Below, one piece after another: positions 1 through 11,026 of a DNA stretch of 64,000 nt. Source of the stretch: Chloroflexota bacterium (GTDB lineage Bacteria > Chloroflexota > Limnocylindria > Limnocylindrales > CSP1-4); NCBI GenBank assembly GCA_027364875.1, contig DAHXON010000008.1, positions 1 to 64,000 on the forward strand, read 5' to 3'. Every line of letters begins with the position of its first letter. Position 1 is the first letter of the stretch. Position numbers and translations under genes: made by a program. Under the pieces are notes generated by a model. That model searched no databases and was not told the origin of the DNA. It saw only the letters and a program-made list of their open reading frames with translations.

Positions 1-1
1 C

Positions 2-553
2 TTCTATTCGCTGGCATTTCTGTACCAGACGCCCGGGCCGTTGCTGAACGCGATCAAGAAGGTTTCGGCCGACGACTCGATCTTCGTCTACGGAATATCG
101 GACCGTAAGGTCGGCGGCCTGGACCTCCAGAAACCGAGCACCAACGTGGCGCCGGTCTACCCGTCGGCGCTGGGAAAGGGCCTGCCGGAGCCGTTCAAGT
201 CCGAGCCGACAGGCGGCAGCGGCATCCGCATGCACCACAAGTTCATCGTCGTGGATTTCGACAATCCGTCGGCGCGCGGGTATCTGGGTTCGTACAACTT
301 CTCCTCGGCCGCCGACCTGAGCAACGGCGAGAACCTGGTCCTCGTGCGAGACCGGCGCGTGGCGGTCTCTTACATGATCGAGGCGTTGACGATCTTCGAT
401 CACTACCATTTCCGGGTATCTCAGCGCGAGGCGAACAAAGCGAAGACGAAGCTCCAGCTGGCGAAGCCGCCGCGGAAGGCCGGCGAGAAGCCCTGGTGGG
501 ACGAGGATTTCACGGACGCCCACAAGATCCGCGACCGCGAACTCTTCTCCTGA
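2..553 (+). CDS. phospholipase D-like domain protein, C-terminal fragment
   Basis: The reading frame is open through the left edge (FYSLAFLYQTPGPLL precedes the first internal TTG at 41), so this is the 3' part of a longer gene. It carries one HKD-type motif, H-H-K-x4-D (MHHKFIVVDFDNP), followed by a GSYNFSSAAD stretch with the Asn/Ser typical after the HKD Lys/Asp, as in PLD-like hydrolases and phosphotransferases. A complete enzyme needs two HKD motifs, so the first presumably lies upstream of the window. The last ~40 residues are charged and rich in Lys. Substrate cannot be told from this part. Family assignment is firm, function is not. Confidence 0.75.
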   Translation, partial: FYSLAFLYQTPGPLLNAIKKVSADDSIFVYGISDRKVGGLDLQKPSTNVAPVYPSALGKGLPEPFKSEPTGGSGIRMHHKFIVVDFDNPSARGYLGSYNFSSAADLSNGENLVLVRDRRVAVSYMIEALTIFDHYHFRVSQREANKAKTKLQLAKPPRKAGEKPWWDEDFTDAHKIRDRELFS

Positions 554-571
554 CGCCGGAAGGGGTGTGTC

Positions 572-1090
572 GTGGCAATGAGGATCTCGTGCGAGGAACG
601 GATCGAAGCGGCGCCCGCGGCCGTGTTCGCCTGGATCGCCGAGCCGGAGAAGGCGATGCGCTGGCAGGGCGACGTCAAGGAGCAGGAGATCATCACGGCA
701 CCACCAGGAGTGGTGGGCACGACCTTCCGTGAGGTCGTCGAGGACGGCAGCGGCCGGCTCGAGATGCGCGGCAAGATCACCAGGTACGTCGAGAACGAGG
801 TCATGACGTTCCACCTCGTCAGCCGCGTCCACGAGCTCGACGTCACCTATGGAGTCGCGCCAACGGCCGAACTCCACGAGCCGGCGGCCGGCCCGACGCG
901 TGTCACCGTCGAGGCTGCCATCCGCTGGAAGTTCCCGATGAACCTCGTCAGCCTCGTCGTGGGCCGCAGGATGCGCGCGGGCCTGGCCGCTCAGATGCAG
1001 TCGGAGCTTGCGGTGCTCAAGTCACTCTGCGAGGCCGACGCGGCGGCCGAAACCGCGGAGGGTCGGGCGGCGATAGGAACGCTCAGCTAG
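572..1090 (+). CDS. SRPBCC (START/polyketide-cyclase-like) family protein
   Basis: The 172-residue product begins with a typical SRPBCC first strand and helix (ISCEERIEAAPAAVFAWIAE, then the W-x-G-D turn). This fold makes a deep hydrophobic pocket for lipids or small aromatic ligands. The GTG start at 572 has a GGAAGGGG-type Shine-Dalgarno just upstream, and the gene follows the PLD-like gene by 18 nt, so co-transcription is likely. The C-terminal helix (MRAGLAAQMQSELAVLKSLCE) fits the long helix that closes the pocket. An Ala/Glu-rich tail follows. No catalytic motif is diagnostic, so a ligand-binding or general coenzyme-Q-binding role is only a guess. Confidence 0.7.
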   Translation: MAMRISCEERIEAAPAAVFAWIAEPEKAMRWQGDVKEQEIITAPPGVVGTTFREVVEDGSGRLEMRGKITRYVENEVMTFHLVSRVHELDVTYGVAPTAELHEPAAGPTRVTVEAAIRWKFPMNLVSLVVGRRMRAGLAAQMQSELAVLKSLCEADAAAETAEGRAAIGTLS

Positions 1091-1202
1091 GCGGGGTAGG
1101 CGTCGGTCGAGTGGCTCGGGCAGTGGCGGGAATCGGCCCGGTTCCGGGCTGCGGCTCCGGCTAGGATGTCCGGGGGGCCACGGCGACTGGGAGAGCCTCG
1201 GG

Positions 1203-1712
1203 ATGAGACTGCACGGCAGCGTGACGTTCAACGGCCGCGCTTACAGCAGCGGCGACGAGATCTCGGGCCTCTTCATCTACCCGTTCTTCCTGATCCACAT
1301 GTTCGTCTTCGGTCTGTCGGGCTTCGTGCTGGCCTACAGCGGCGCGCCGGTTGAGTTCGTCTACATGCACGGCGGCATCGCGATCCTGGTCTACCTTGTT
1401 TTCTACCTCGCTATCTTCGGCCGCGACGACGTCAAGTGGATGTTCATCAACGCGGGCCTGGGCCTGTTCGGCATCGTCAGCCAGATCGACTGGATCCTCT
1501 CGCTCTTCGGCAAGCACGTTGCGGACTTCCCGCCGTACGTCCACGTGATCCCGTTCCTGTATTTCGTGCTCTACACGTTCCTCATCCGCCACGCCCTGCT
1601 GGATCTGCTCGGAGCCCGCGACGACGAGACCAGGCAGCGCCGGGTGCAGGCGGCTTACGTCGGTGCCTCGGTCGCGTTCTACCTGGCGGCGCACCTGCTG
1701 GAGGCGTGGTAG
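1203..1712 (+). CDS. small integral membrane protein, unknown function
   Basis: The 169-residue protein has about four hydrophobic segments (near residues 22-46, 50-70, 80-97 and 115-135) and a possible fifth at the C terminus (AAYVGASVAFYLAAHLLEAW). Conserved-looking His and Asp residues lie at the membrane borders (FFLIHMF, FGRDDVKWM, YVHVIPF). No signal peptide or known domain is recognised. A GGGAG ribosome-binding site precedes ATG 1203, and a TAGGAT -10-like box lies at 1162. The first ~20 residues are polar and probably cytoplasmic. It could be a small carrier or heme/quinone-associated membrane protein, but nothing in the sequence proves this. Confidence 0.6.
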   Translation: MRLHGSVTFNGRAYSSGDEISGLFIYPFFLIHMFVFGLSGFVLAYSGAPVEFVYMHGGIAILVYLVFYLAIFGRDDVKWMFINAGLGLFGIVSQIDWILSLFGKHVADFPPYVHVIPFLYFVLYTFLIRHALLDLLGARDDETRQRRVQAAYVGASVAFYLAAHLLEAW

Positions 1713-1809
1713 CCCGACCCGTCTGGGGTTTACCGATTTGCCGGAAGTCGGCGCGCGGGCCGGACGTGCCCGCCGACCCAAGCCCGATCGATACGATGCT
1801 GGAGGACCG

Positions 1810-2310
1810 ATGATCATCAGGGAAGAGCTCGCCGCCGATGCCGAGGCAATCACCCGGGTAACCGTGCTTGCCTTCGAGACGCTCGAGGTCAGCGGCCACA
1901 CGGAGCAGTTCATCGTCCGGGCGCTGCGCGAGGCGGGCGCGCTGACGGTGTCGCTCGTGGCCGAGATGGACGGTCAGGTAGTGGGTCACGTCGCGTTCTC
2001 GCCCATCGCGATCTCGGACGGATCGTCCGGGTGGTACGGCCTCGGCCCGGTGTCGGTCCTGCCGGCGTATCAGAGGCAGGGCATCGGCAAGTCGCTGATC
2101 GCCACGGGCCTGTCGATGCTGAAGGACCTTGGCGGCAAGGGCTGCGCCCTCGTCGGCGATCCGGGGTATTACGAGCGGCTCGGATTCGGGCACTACCCGG
2201 AGCTGATCCTCGAGGGAGTGCCCCCGGAAGTCTTCCTCGCCATGCCGTTCGCCGACGCGGTTCCGCGCGGGACGGTCACCTTCCACGATGGTTTCTGGGC
2301 CACGCACTGA
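1810..2310 (+). CDS. GNAT family N-acetyltransferase (YhbS-like)
   Basis: The 166-residue protein transfers an acetyl group from acetyl-CoA to an unknown amine. The acetyl-CoA pyrophosphate-binding motif A is clear (LGPVSVLPAYQRQGIGKSLI, with the R-Q-x-G-I-G signature). Later GDPGYYERLGF and the FLAMPF...GTVTFHDGF ending match the YhbS-like subfamily. ATG 1810 is chosen because GGAGGA sits at 1801-1806 and the protein then starts with the usual MIIREE strand. The open frame upstream to 1663 overlaps the preceding gene and looks noncoding. The gene stands alone, converging on the minus-strand ACT-domain gene. Confidence 0.85.
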   Translation: MIIREELAADAEAITRVTVLAFETLEVSGHTEQFIVRALREAGALTVSLVAEMDGQVVGHVAFSPIAISDGSSGWYGLGPVSVLPAYQRQGIGKSLIATGLSMLKDLGGKGCALVGDPGYYERLGFGHYPELILEGVPPEVFLAMPFADAVPRGTVTFHDGFWATH

Positions 2311-2362
2311 CGAGCCGGCTCGCTCCGACCTCCCCCGCACGCGACGGTCGCCCGGAAATTGA

Positions 2363-2533
2363 ACAACCTCCACCTCACGGAAGTTGTGCGACATCCCGGC
2401 GCCACGGCCATACGTTTTGGGTCGCGGCCGCGCTCGCTCGTGCGTGGGAAGCCGGCCCGAGAACCCTCCAAGGCCGCCAAGCCCGCGATTCGCGGCGCGG
2501 TTCCTCGCATAACCTCCGCCGCAGGGAAGTTGT
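2363..2533. repeat. pair of 25-bp hairpin repeats in the GNAT-ACT intergenic region
   Basis: The stretch 2311-2642 (332 nt) lies between two converging genes and holds no convincing gene. It contains two copies of a 25-nt imperfect palindrome, at 2363-2387 and 2509-2533, that match at about 20 of 25 positions. Each has an (A)AACCTCC arm, a 7-nt loop and a GGAAGTTGT arm. The outer flanks TTGAACAAC (2359-2367) and GTTGTTCAA (2529-2537) are also perfectly complementary, so the 180-nt block can fold as one large hairpin or two small ones. It may act as a bidirectional transcription-stop or repeat element; no transposase is associated. Confidence 0.55.
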
Positions 2534-2642
2534 TCAAGAATCGGCCTGGCCGCGCTCTCGGGCGGCCGCTTCGGGCCTGCCTCGAACTCGACTCCAGGGT
2601 CGGAAGCAGGCACGGCGGCACGGACCGGCGAGGACGCGAGAG

Positions 2643-3056
2643 CTAGCTGCTCAGCGCCGTGATCGCCCGGTCGCAGTCCTCCGGCCGCACGTAGAGCACC
2701 ACGCCGTAGCCGCCGTTGATGTGCGCGATCCCGTACGATTCCTCGACCGAGATGCCGGCCCGGGCCAGCCTCCCGTAGATGTCCGCCAGGGCTCCCGGCC
2801 GCTCGTCGCCGACGATGAGCACGGCAGGGTGGGGTCCGTCGACCTCCAGGCCTGCCCTCGCGGCCCCGTCCATGAGCCTGGAACCGTCGATAGGGAAGAG
2901 GGTGAAACGCGTCCGTGCGGCGCCGGCCGGAACGGCCTTGTAGGCGAGGAAATCGACGCCGGCACCTACGATCGTGCCGAGCATCGCGGAGCCTTCGGCG
3001 ACGTGCTCCTCGACGGTCAGGTTGTAGTAGTCGACTCGCCTGATTTCCAGCGACAT
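2643..3056 (-). CDS. tandem ACT-domain-like regulatory protein
   Basis: The 137-residue product starts MSLEIRRVDYYNLTVEEHVAEG and ends with an ACT-type module (ADIYGRLARAGISVEESYGIAHINGGYGVVLYVRPEDCDRAITAL). The first half (AMLGTIVGAGVDFLAYKAVP...RTRFTLFPIDGSRL) looks like a second, divergent ACT copy. ACT domains bind amino acids or other small ligands. ATG 3056 has AAGGGGAA just upstream; a longer open frame to 3326 would run into the divergent SDR gene's 5' region. The gene is divergent from the SDR, so the 3057-3306 region must contain promoters for both. The ligand is unknown. Confidence 0.65.
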   Translation of the reverse strand: MSLEIRRVDYYNLTVEEHVAEGSAMLGTIVGAGVDFLAYKAVPAGAARTRFTLFPIDGSRLMDGAARAGLEVDGPHPAVLIVGDERPGALADIYGRLARAGISVEESYGIAHINGGYGVVLYVRPEDCDRAITALSS

Positions 3057-3306
3057 TGGCTTCCCCTTCTGGTGATTCGGCACGCACGCATCATGAGCCG
3101 ACCGGCGGACAGCCGTGCGAATGGCCGCGCGCCGGTTCAGGCAGCCCGGCCCGCTGCGGTCATCCATCGATATCGAAAAGGTGTTGAGGAGGTCCGCGAG
3201 TGGTTCGACGGCGGCGAGCGCGACGACTACTCCTGCCAGCTCCGAGAGCGGCCTTGTATCGTAGGTGCCGGGGGATGCAAGGCCGCCCGACTCAGCAAAG
3301 AGGACC

Positions 3307-3999
3307 ATGACCACAATCGTTGTCACCGGCGCAGCTCGAGGGCTGGGCGCCTGCCTCGCGGAGGAATACCTGAAGCAGGGTGCAACCGTCTTCGGGCTCG
3401 ATCGTGCTGAGCCGAAATCGGATTTGTCCGCATCCTACGGCGGTCGTTTCTGGGGGCTCCGGTGCGACATCACCGATGAGGATCAGGTGCGACGCGCCGC
3501 CGAGGAGGTCGGTCGCGCCGCCGGTTTCGTCGACCTCCTGATCAACAATGCCGCGATCTACCTCAAGAAGCCGTTCACCGAGGCGAACGAGTTCGACGCG
3601 GACATGGCACGCCGGACGTTCGACGTCAACGCCGTTGGACCGCTCCTCGTTACCAAGCACTTCCTGCCGCTCGTGCTCGCCGGATCGGGCAAGAAGATCA
3701 TCAACATCTCATCGGAGGCAGGGAGCATCTCGCAATGCTGGCGATCGCGCGAGTACGCCTACTGCATGTCCAAGGCGGCCCTGAACATGCAGTCGGTGAT
3801 CCTTCAGCACCGGGTCAAGGACGACGGCGTGAAGGTGCTGGCCATTCATCCGGGCTGGATGCGAACCGAGATGGGCGGTGCCGATGCGGACCTCGATCCG
3901 AGCGAATCGGCGAGCGGCATCGTCGAGACGATTGCCCGCAACTCCGCCATCGACGGCCCGATGTATCTGGATTACACCGGCAAGGCCTGGGAGTGGTGA
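3307..3999 (+). CDS. short-chain dehydrogenase/reductase (SDR)
   Basis: This is a 230-residue classical SDR, an NAD(P)-dependent oxidoreductase of unknown substrate. The nucleotide-binding TGAARGLG motif is at residues 7-14. NNAAIY marks the Asn-Asn-Ala structural motif, a Ser lies in IINISSEAG, and the catalytic pair is in YCMSK (Y-x3-K). The HPGWMRTEMGG segment is the usual post-active-site P-G motif. ATG 3307 is preceded by AAAGAGGA; the extra codons upstream have no ribosome-binding site. The next gene (ThuA-like) begins 1 nt after its stop, so the two form an operon, possibly acting on a sugar or polyol. Confidence 0.85.
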   Translation: MTTIVVTGAARGLGACLAEEYLKQGATVFGLDRAEPKSDLSASYGGRFWGLRCDITDEDQVRRAAEEVGRAAGFVDLLINNAAIYLKKPFTEANEFDADMARRTFDVNAVGPLLVTKHFLPLVLAGSGKKIINISSEAGSISQCWRSREYAYCMSKAALNMQSVILQHRVKDDGVKVLAIHPGWMRTEMGGADADLDPSESASGIVETIARNSAIDGPMYLDYTGKAWEW

Positions 4000-4000
4000 A

Positions 4001-4645
4001 TTGAGCGAGAAAAGGATCCTCGTCTTCGGCGGCGAAGAGAACCCGTACCACGACTTCTCGGTCCAGGGCCCGCTGCTGGCGCGACTGGCCGAGGAGGCGG
4101 GCTACGAGGCGGAGATCACGACCGATCCGGGAGCATTCGAGCCCGCGCGGATCGCCCCTTTCGACGTGATCGCGATCCTCGCTTCCGCCGGCAGCCTGGC
4201 GCCCGAGCATGAGGAAGCGCTGCTGAACGCCGTCATCGGAAGCCCCTGGGGCGATACCGGCGCGCCGAAGGGGCTCCTGGGCATCCACGGCGCGACGGTG
4301 GTGGGGTCCGCGTCGGGTGCATACCAGCGAATGCTCGGCGCGCGTTTCCTGGCACACCCGCCGCTCGGGCCCTTATCGGTCACGGTGGACGCGCCCGACC
4401 ATCCGGTGATGCGCGGCGTCGGCGACTTCGAGACCTCGGACGAGCTCTACCTGATGGAAACGCTCGCCCCGTTCGACGTACTGCTCGGCGCCGAGTTCGA
4501 CGGTTTCCGCCGCCCACTCGCGTGGGTGCGCCCGTACGGCCTCGGCCGGGTCTGCTACTGCGCCCTCGGCCACGGAACGGAGCAGCTCGAGCACGAAAGC
4601 GTGCGACGGATCCTGCGCAACGCGCTCGACTGGCTGGCGCGGTGA
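4001..4645 (+). CDS. ThuA-like (trehalose-utilisation) domain protein
   Basis: The 214-residue protein has a flavodoxin/glutamine-amidotransferase-like alpha/beta fold of the ThuA family. Markers are KRILVFGGEENPYHDF at the N terminus, GLLGIHGATV in the middle, HPVMRGVGDFETSDELYLM, and GRVCYCALGHG near the end. Family members occur in disaccharide catabolism, often beside oxidoreductases. The start is TTG 4001, one base after the SDR stop, giving MSEKRILVF. This short spacing explains why no separate ribosome-binding site is needed. Together the pair suggests oxidation of a keto-sugar or glycoside, but no substrate can be named. Confidence 0.75.
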   Translation: MSEKRILVFGGEENPYHDFSVQGPLLARLAEEAGYEAEITTDPGAFEPARIAPFDVIAILASAGSLAPEHEEALLNAVIGSPWGDTGAPKGLLGIHGATVVGSASGAYQRMLGARFLAHPPLGPLSVTVDAPDHPVMRGVGDFETSDELYLMETLAPFDVLLGAEFDGFRRPLAWVRPYGLGRVCYCALGHGTEQLEHESVRRILRNALDWLAR

Positions 4646-4776
4646 GACACGGCCGCGTGGGTTCGGTGGCCATTTGACGCCTGGCAATGGGAGCGCCGCG
4701 AGATCGGGCAGCGCCCGGTTGCCATCTCATCAATTGCCGACAGTCGAACGGGAGGCTCTCGTGAGGGAGGGATAGT

Positions 4777-5289
4777 GTGGGCAAGGACGCATTGAAGGAG
4801 GGGATCGAGAAACAGATTGGCGACGCGTTCGTTTCTTGGTTCAACATCGCGCAAGGAACGTCCTATCGATTCGAGCGTCGCGGAGACGAGCCGCTCGACC
4901 TGCTGTACCGGAGCGAAGCAGGAAGCCTTCCGATCCAGGTAACGGTCGTGTATGAGAACCAGGCCTTCGCCGCCCTGACATGGCACACGATGCGGCCCAA
5001 GGCGAAGGCTCGGCGCTTCGCGTTCACACGGGACCCGGACAACGAGCTCGTTGAGAGCCTGACTCACCGGTTGCGAGCGAAGGCCCGAATGGTCTATCCC
5101 GTCGGGTCCATCCTCGTCGCCTACCTGGCAATGCCGATGACCCAACTCGAATTCGAGGGGCTCCTACCGCGAGTCAGAATCCCGTCTCCGATCACGCTTT
5201 CTGCGATCTATGTCGGCGGGACGACGTCAGCCCCGCACGAATCTGGCGATCTCGGCGATTGGTGGCTGAGGATTGCCGGAGCAGCTTGA
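4777..5289 (+). CDS. hypothetical protein, 170 aa
   Basis: The GTG start at 4777 follows a strong GGGAGGGA ribosome-binding site. The 170-residue product is soluble, with no signal peptide or membrane segment. It begins with an amphipathic helix (MGKDALKEGIEKQIGDAFVSWFNIAQG) followed by alternating strands, including YRSEAGSLPIQVTVVYENQ and SILVAYLAMPMTQLEFEGLLP. The order helix, beta-hairpin, beta could fit a nuclease-like or small ligand-binding fold, but no catalytic set is visible. It precedes the carB leader in the same direction. The family is not recognised. Confidence 0.6.
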   Translation: MGKDALKEGIEKQIGDAFVSWFNIAQGTSYRFERRGDEPLDLLYRSEAGSLPIQVTVVYENQAFAALTWHTMRPKAKARRFAFTRDPDNELVESLTHRLRAKARMVYPVGSILVAYLAMPMTQLEFEGLLPRVRIPSPITLSAIYVGGTTSAPHESGDLGDWWLRIAGAA

Positions 5290-5334
5290 CGTCTCGTTCA
5301 TTGCTTCCTGCTATCCTTCGCGAAGCCCTTGAGG

Positions 5335-5471
5335 CCGGGTCTGTGAGCCCGGTGGAAGTCAAAGATGCGGCTTGCCGGCGCTTTGACTCGCGGTCCTGAG
5401 AGGCCGGGGAGGAGAACGTTGAGCCCGTGCAAGCTGAACCACCGCGCCCGTGAGGCCGGTGGCTTTTTTGT
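5335..5471 (+). promoter_or_regulatory. PyrR-type RNA attenuator leader of carB
   Basis: The RNA upstream of carB can form a series of hairpins. The key one, at 5389-5407, has the loop sequence TCCTGAGAGGCC, which matches the PyrR-binding consensus (UCCnGnGAGGY) with G-C pairs where Bacillus has A-U. Its 5' arm contains CGCGGT (5389-5394), perfectly complementary to ACCGCG (5441-5446) in the terminator's 5' arm, so it can act as an anti-antiterminator. An 8-bp stem AGTCAAAG/CTTTGACT (5357-5364/5381-5388) and a CCGGG/CCCGG hairpin (5335-5352) with a shortened PyrR-like loop precede it. In known systems PyrR with UMP stabilises this hairpin and turns pyrimidine genes off. Matching carB makes this a strong inference. 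Confidence 0.7.

Positions 5472-5475
<4 letters not shown>
5419..5475 (+). CDS. 18-residue leader peptide upstream of carB
   Basis: TTG 5419 follows GGGGAGGAG (5406-5414), one of the best ribosome-binding sites in the area, and encodes MSPCKLNHRAREAGGFFV. Its TGA stop (5473-5475) overlaps the carB ATG (5472) as ATGA, which would couple carB translation to it. The frame reads straight through the terminator stem and the T6 tract, which is translated as Phe-Phe. The ribosome-binding site directly abuts the 3' arm of the PyrR-type hairpin, so repressor binding would also hide it, as proposed for mycobacterial pyr leaders. Expression has not been shown; start codon and function are inferred. Confidence 0.5.
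5437..5469 (+). terminator. intrinsic terminator (attenuator) of carB
   Basis: A GC-rich stem CCACCG-c-GCC / GGC-CGGTGG (5439-5448 with 5454-5462, one bulged C) is followed by TTTTTT at 5464-5469. It stops only 2 nt before the carB ATG, so unconditional use would silence carB. Its apical loop, CCCGTGAGG, itself resembles a PyrR loop. The competing antiterminator pairs 5389-5394 with 5441-5446. Confidence 0.75.
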
Positions 5476-9305
<3,830 letters not shown>

Positions 9306-9350
9306 CAGCCGCCGCGGGACGAGATCGCCAGCTGCTTCGTCAATCTGGTC

Positions 9351-9926
9351 ATGATGGAGTTGTTGACCGACGAGAGAGGGGCTCCACAGTTGCTCGAGCG
9401 AGTAGGGGCCGGCCGCGAGGAAAGGGACGACCTCGAGGACACCTTCGAGGCCATCTACCGGCGGCGCTATCGCGACGTGTTCCGATATGCGCTGCTCATG
9501 CTGCGCCATGAGGCGGAGGCCGAAGACGCGACGGCGGAGGCTTTCGACCGCGCGTATTCGGCCTGGCGCTCGGGGCATGGGCCGTCGGGCCAGGCGCTGC
9601 CCTGGCTCCTGCTGATCACCCGACGGATCGTCATCGACAAGATGAGGCGGCGCCGACTGTTTGCCTGGCTGCCGATGGGCGCGCTCCGGCCGGCCGACGA
9701 GCCGGCCTCCGCCGGCGACACGGACCGATCCGATTTCTGGCTCTGGTTCAACTCCTTCGCCCGCGACCTTCCGCCACGCCAGCGCGAGGTGCTGATCCTG
9801 CGCTACCAGCGGGACCTGGACGACCAATCGATCGGCGAGATCCTGGGGCTCTCGGCTTCGGGGGTTCGCTCGCTGGTGGCGCGGGCCTGCGAGGCGCTGC
9901 GCGGCAATCCGGAGATCTGGCGATGA
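9351..9926 (+). CDS. ECF-family RNA polymerase sigma factor
   Basis: The protein is up to 191 residues with both ECF sigma regions. Region 2 (FEAIYRRRYRDVFRYALLMLRHEAEAEDATAEAFDRAYSA...) binds core and the -10 element; region 4 (LPPRQREVLILRYQRDLDDQSIGEILGLSASGVRSLVARA) is a helix-turn-helix for the -35. ATG 9351 lacks a ribosome-binding site, and TTG 9390, preceded by GAGAGGG, is an equally good start giving 178 residues. Its stop overlaps the start of the next gene as ATGA, so the one-pass membrane protein downstream is almost certainly its partner, probably an anti-sigma-like sensor. Confidence 0.85.
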   Translation: MMELLTDERGAPQLLERVGAGREERDDLEDTFEAIYRRRYRDVFRYALLMLRHEAEAEDATAEAFDRAYSAWRSGHGPSGQALPWLLLITRRIVIDKMRRRRLFAWLPMGALRPADEPASAGDTDRSDFWLWFNSFARDLPPRQREVLILRYQRDLDDQSIGEILGLSASGVRSLVARACEALRGNPEIWR

Positions 9927-11023
9927 AAGAGAACGACTCGATGCCGCGTGGCGGCGTGCCCGAAGCGACTGACGAGGAAATCCTGCGCGGCATCCGGCGG
10001 CGCATGGCCGCGATCGAGACGCTCATACCCATGCCTCCCGTATGGACCCGCGACGAGGGTAGGGCTGCGATGTCGCGGACCAGGGTGCGCACCGGCCTGC
10101 GCCTTGCTGCGGCGCCACTGGTTCTCGTTGCCGCGTTGGTCGTAATCGTCATTGGGGCCGGCCTCGGCGCCAGGACCGCGACACTGGGCGCTTCACCATC
10201 GCCGCGCTATACGACCCTGGTCTACGAATACGTGCTCGATGCGGGGCAGACCGTGACAGCGGCCGATCGCGAAGCCATTGCCACCATCCTGCGATCGAGG
10301 ATCGAAAGCGCGGGAGTCGTGGACTCGGTCGTGACGGCCGAGAACGACAGGGTCCAGGTCAAGGTCCCGGCAGATGCGAACGTCCAGAGCATCGAGTCAT
10401 TGGTCGGCCGGCAAGGCCTTCTCGAGTTCGTCCTGCTGCCCCCGGCGATCTACGGCACGAGTGACTCGCCGGGCTCGAAAGAGATCCCCGCCAACGGCTC
10501 AAAGCTCGACCCGTCGTTGCCGGCGCAGTTCACCAGTCGGGACCTCGATCGGAGCAAGACGGCAGCCAACCCGGGCGTGACCGGAGGCTGGCAGGTCGAC
10601 TTCGCCTTCAACGACAACAAGGCTGCCGAGTTCGCGACCTGGTCCGGTGAACACATCAACGACTACTTCGCGATCGCGCTGGATGGTGTCGTCCAGTCGG
10701 CGCCGTACATCCAGTCGAAGGTCGAGGGAGGGCACGGGATCATTTCCGGGGCCTTCACTGAGGAAGAGGCCAAATCGCTCGCCGCCCTGCTGAAGGCCGG
10801 CAGCCTTCCGTACCCTCTCAGGCTCGTCAGCGTGATGGGGCCGGATGCCTCAGCCCCGGTCGAGACGACGCTCACCCCCGCGGACTCGCCCGCTTCCGTG
10901 CCCTCGTCGGCTTGCTCGATCGTGCCGTCGTCCGGCGCACCTACCGGGCTCGCGTCGCCTTGCGGTGAGGAGCCGCTTCGCTCCGGCTCTGTACCCAGCG
11001 CCGCGGCCACCACGGGCGCGTAG
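9923..11023 (+). CDS. sigma-linked membrane protein with SecD-like P1 domain
   Basis: The 366-residue protein has a cytoplasmic N terminus of ~55 residues, one membrane helix (LRLAAAPLVLVAALVVIVIGAG) and a large exported part. The exported part resembles the SecD/SecDF P1 region. It has an N-terminal ferredoxin-like section (EAIATILRSRIESAGVVDSVVTAENDRVQVKVPA...QSIESLVGRQGLLEFVLLP) and the head-like section WQVDFAFNDNKAAEFATWSGEHINDYFAIALDGVVQSAPYIQSKVEGGHGIISGAFTEEEAKSLAALLKAGSLPYPL. No multi-pass SecD membrane region follows. Instead there is a Ser/Pro/Thr-rich tail. Position directly after an ECF sigma gene (ATGA overlap) suggests an anti-sigma role with an exported sensing domain borrowed from SecD. 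Confidence 0.75.
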   Translation: MKENDSMPRGGVPEATDEEILRGIRRRMAAIETLIPMPPVWTRDEGRAAMSRTRVRTGLRLAAAPLVLVAALVVIVIGAGLGARTATLGASPSPRYTTLVYEYVLDAGQTVTAADREAIATILRSRIESAGVVDSVVTAENDRVQVKVPADANVQSIESLVGRQGLLEFVLLPPAIYGTSDSPGSKEIPANGSKLDPSLPAQFTSRDLDRSKTAANPGVTGGWQVDFAFNDNKAAEFATWSGEHINDYFAIALDGVVQSAPYIQSKVEGGHGIISGAFTEEEAKSLAALLKAGSLPYPLRLVSVMGPDASAPVETTLTPADSPASVPSSACSIVPSSGAPTGLASPCGEEPLRSGSVPSAAATTGA

Positions 11024-11026
11024 CGG

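Noticed and set aside
2359-2646. A 95-codon plus-strand frame in the GNAT-ACT gap
   Set aside because: It covers the hairpin repeats, has no ribosome-binding site and its composition is Arg/Pro-rich.
5335-5471. T-box leader of carB
   Set aside because: ACCACCGCG resembles part of the T-box sequence, but the spacing and the needed UGGN bulge are missing, whereas PyrR-type loops match well.
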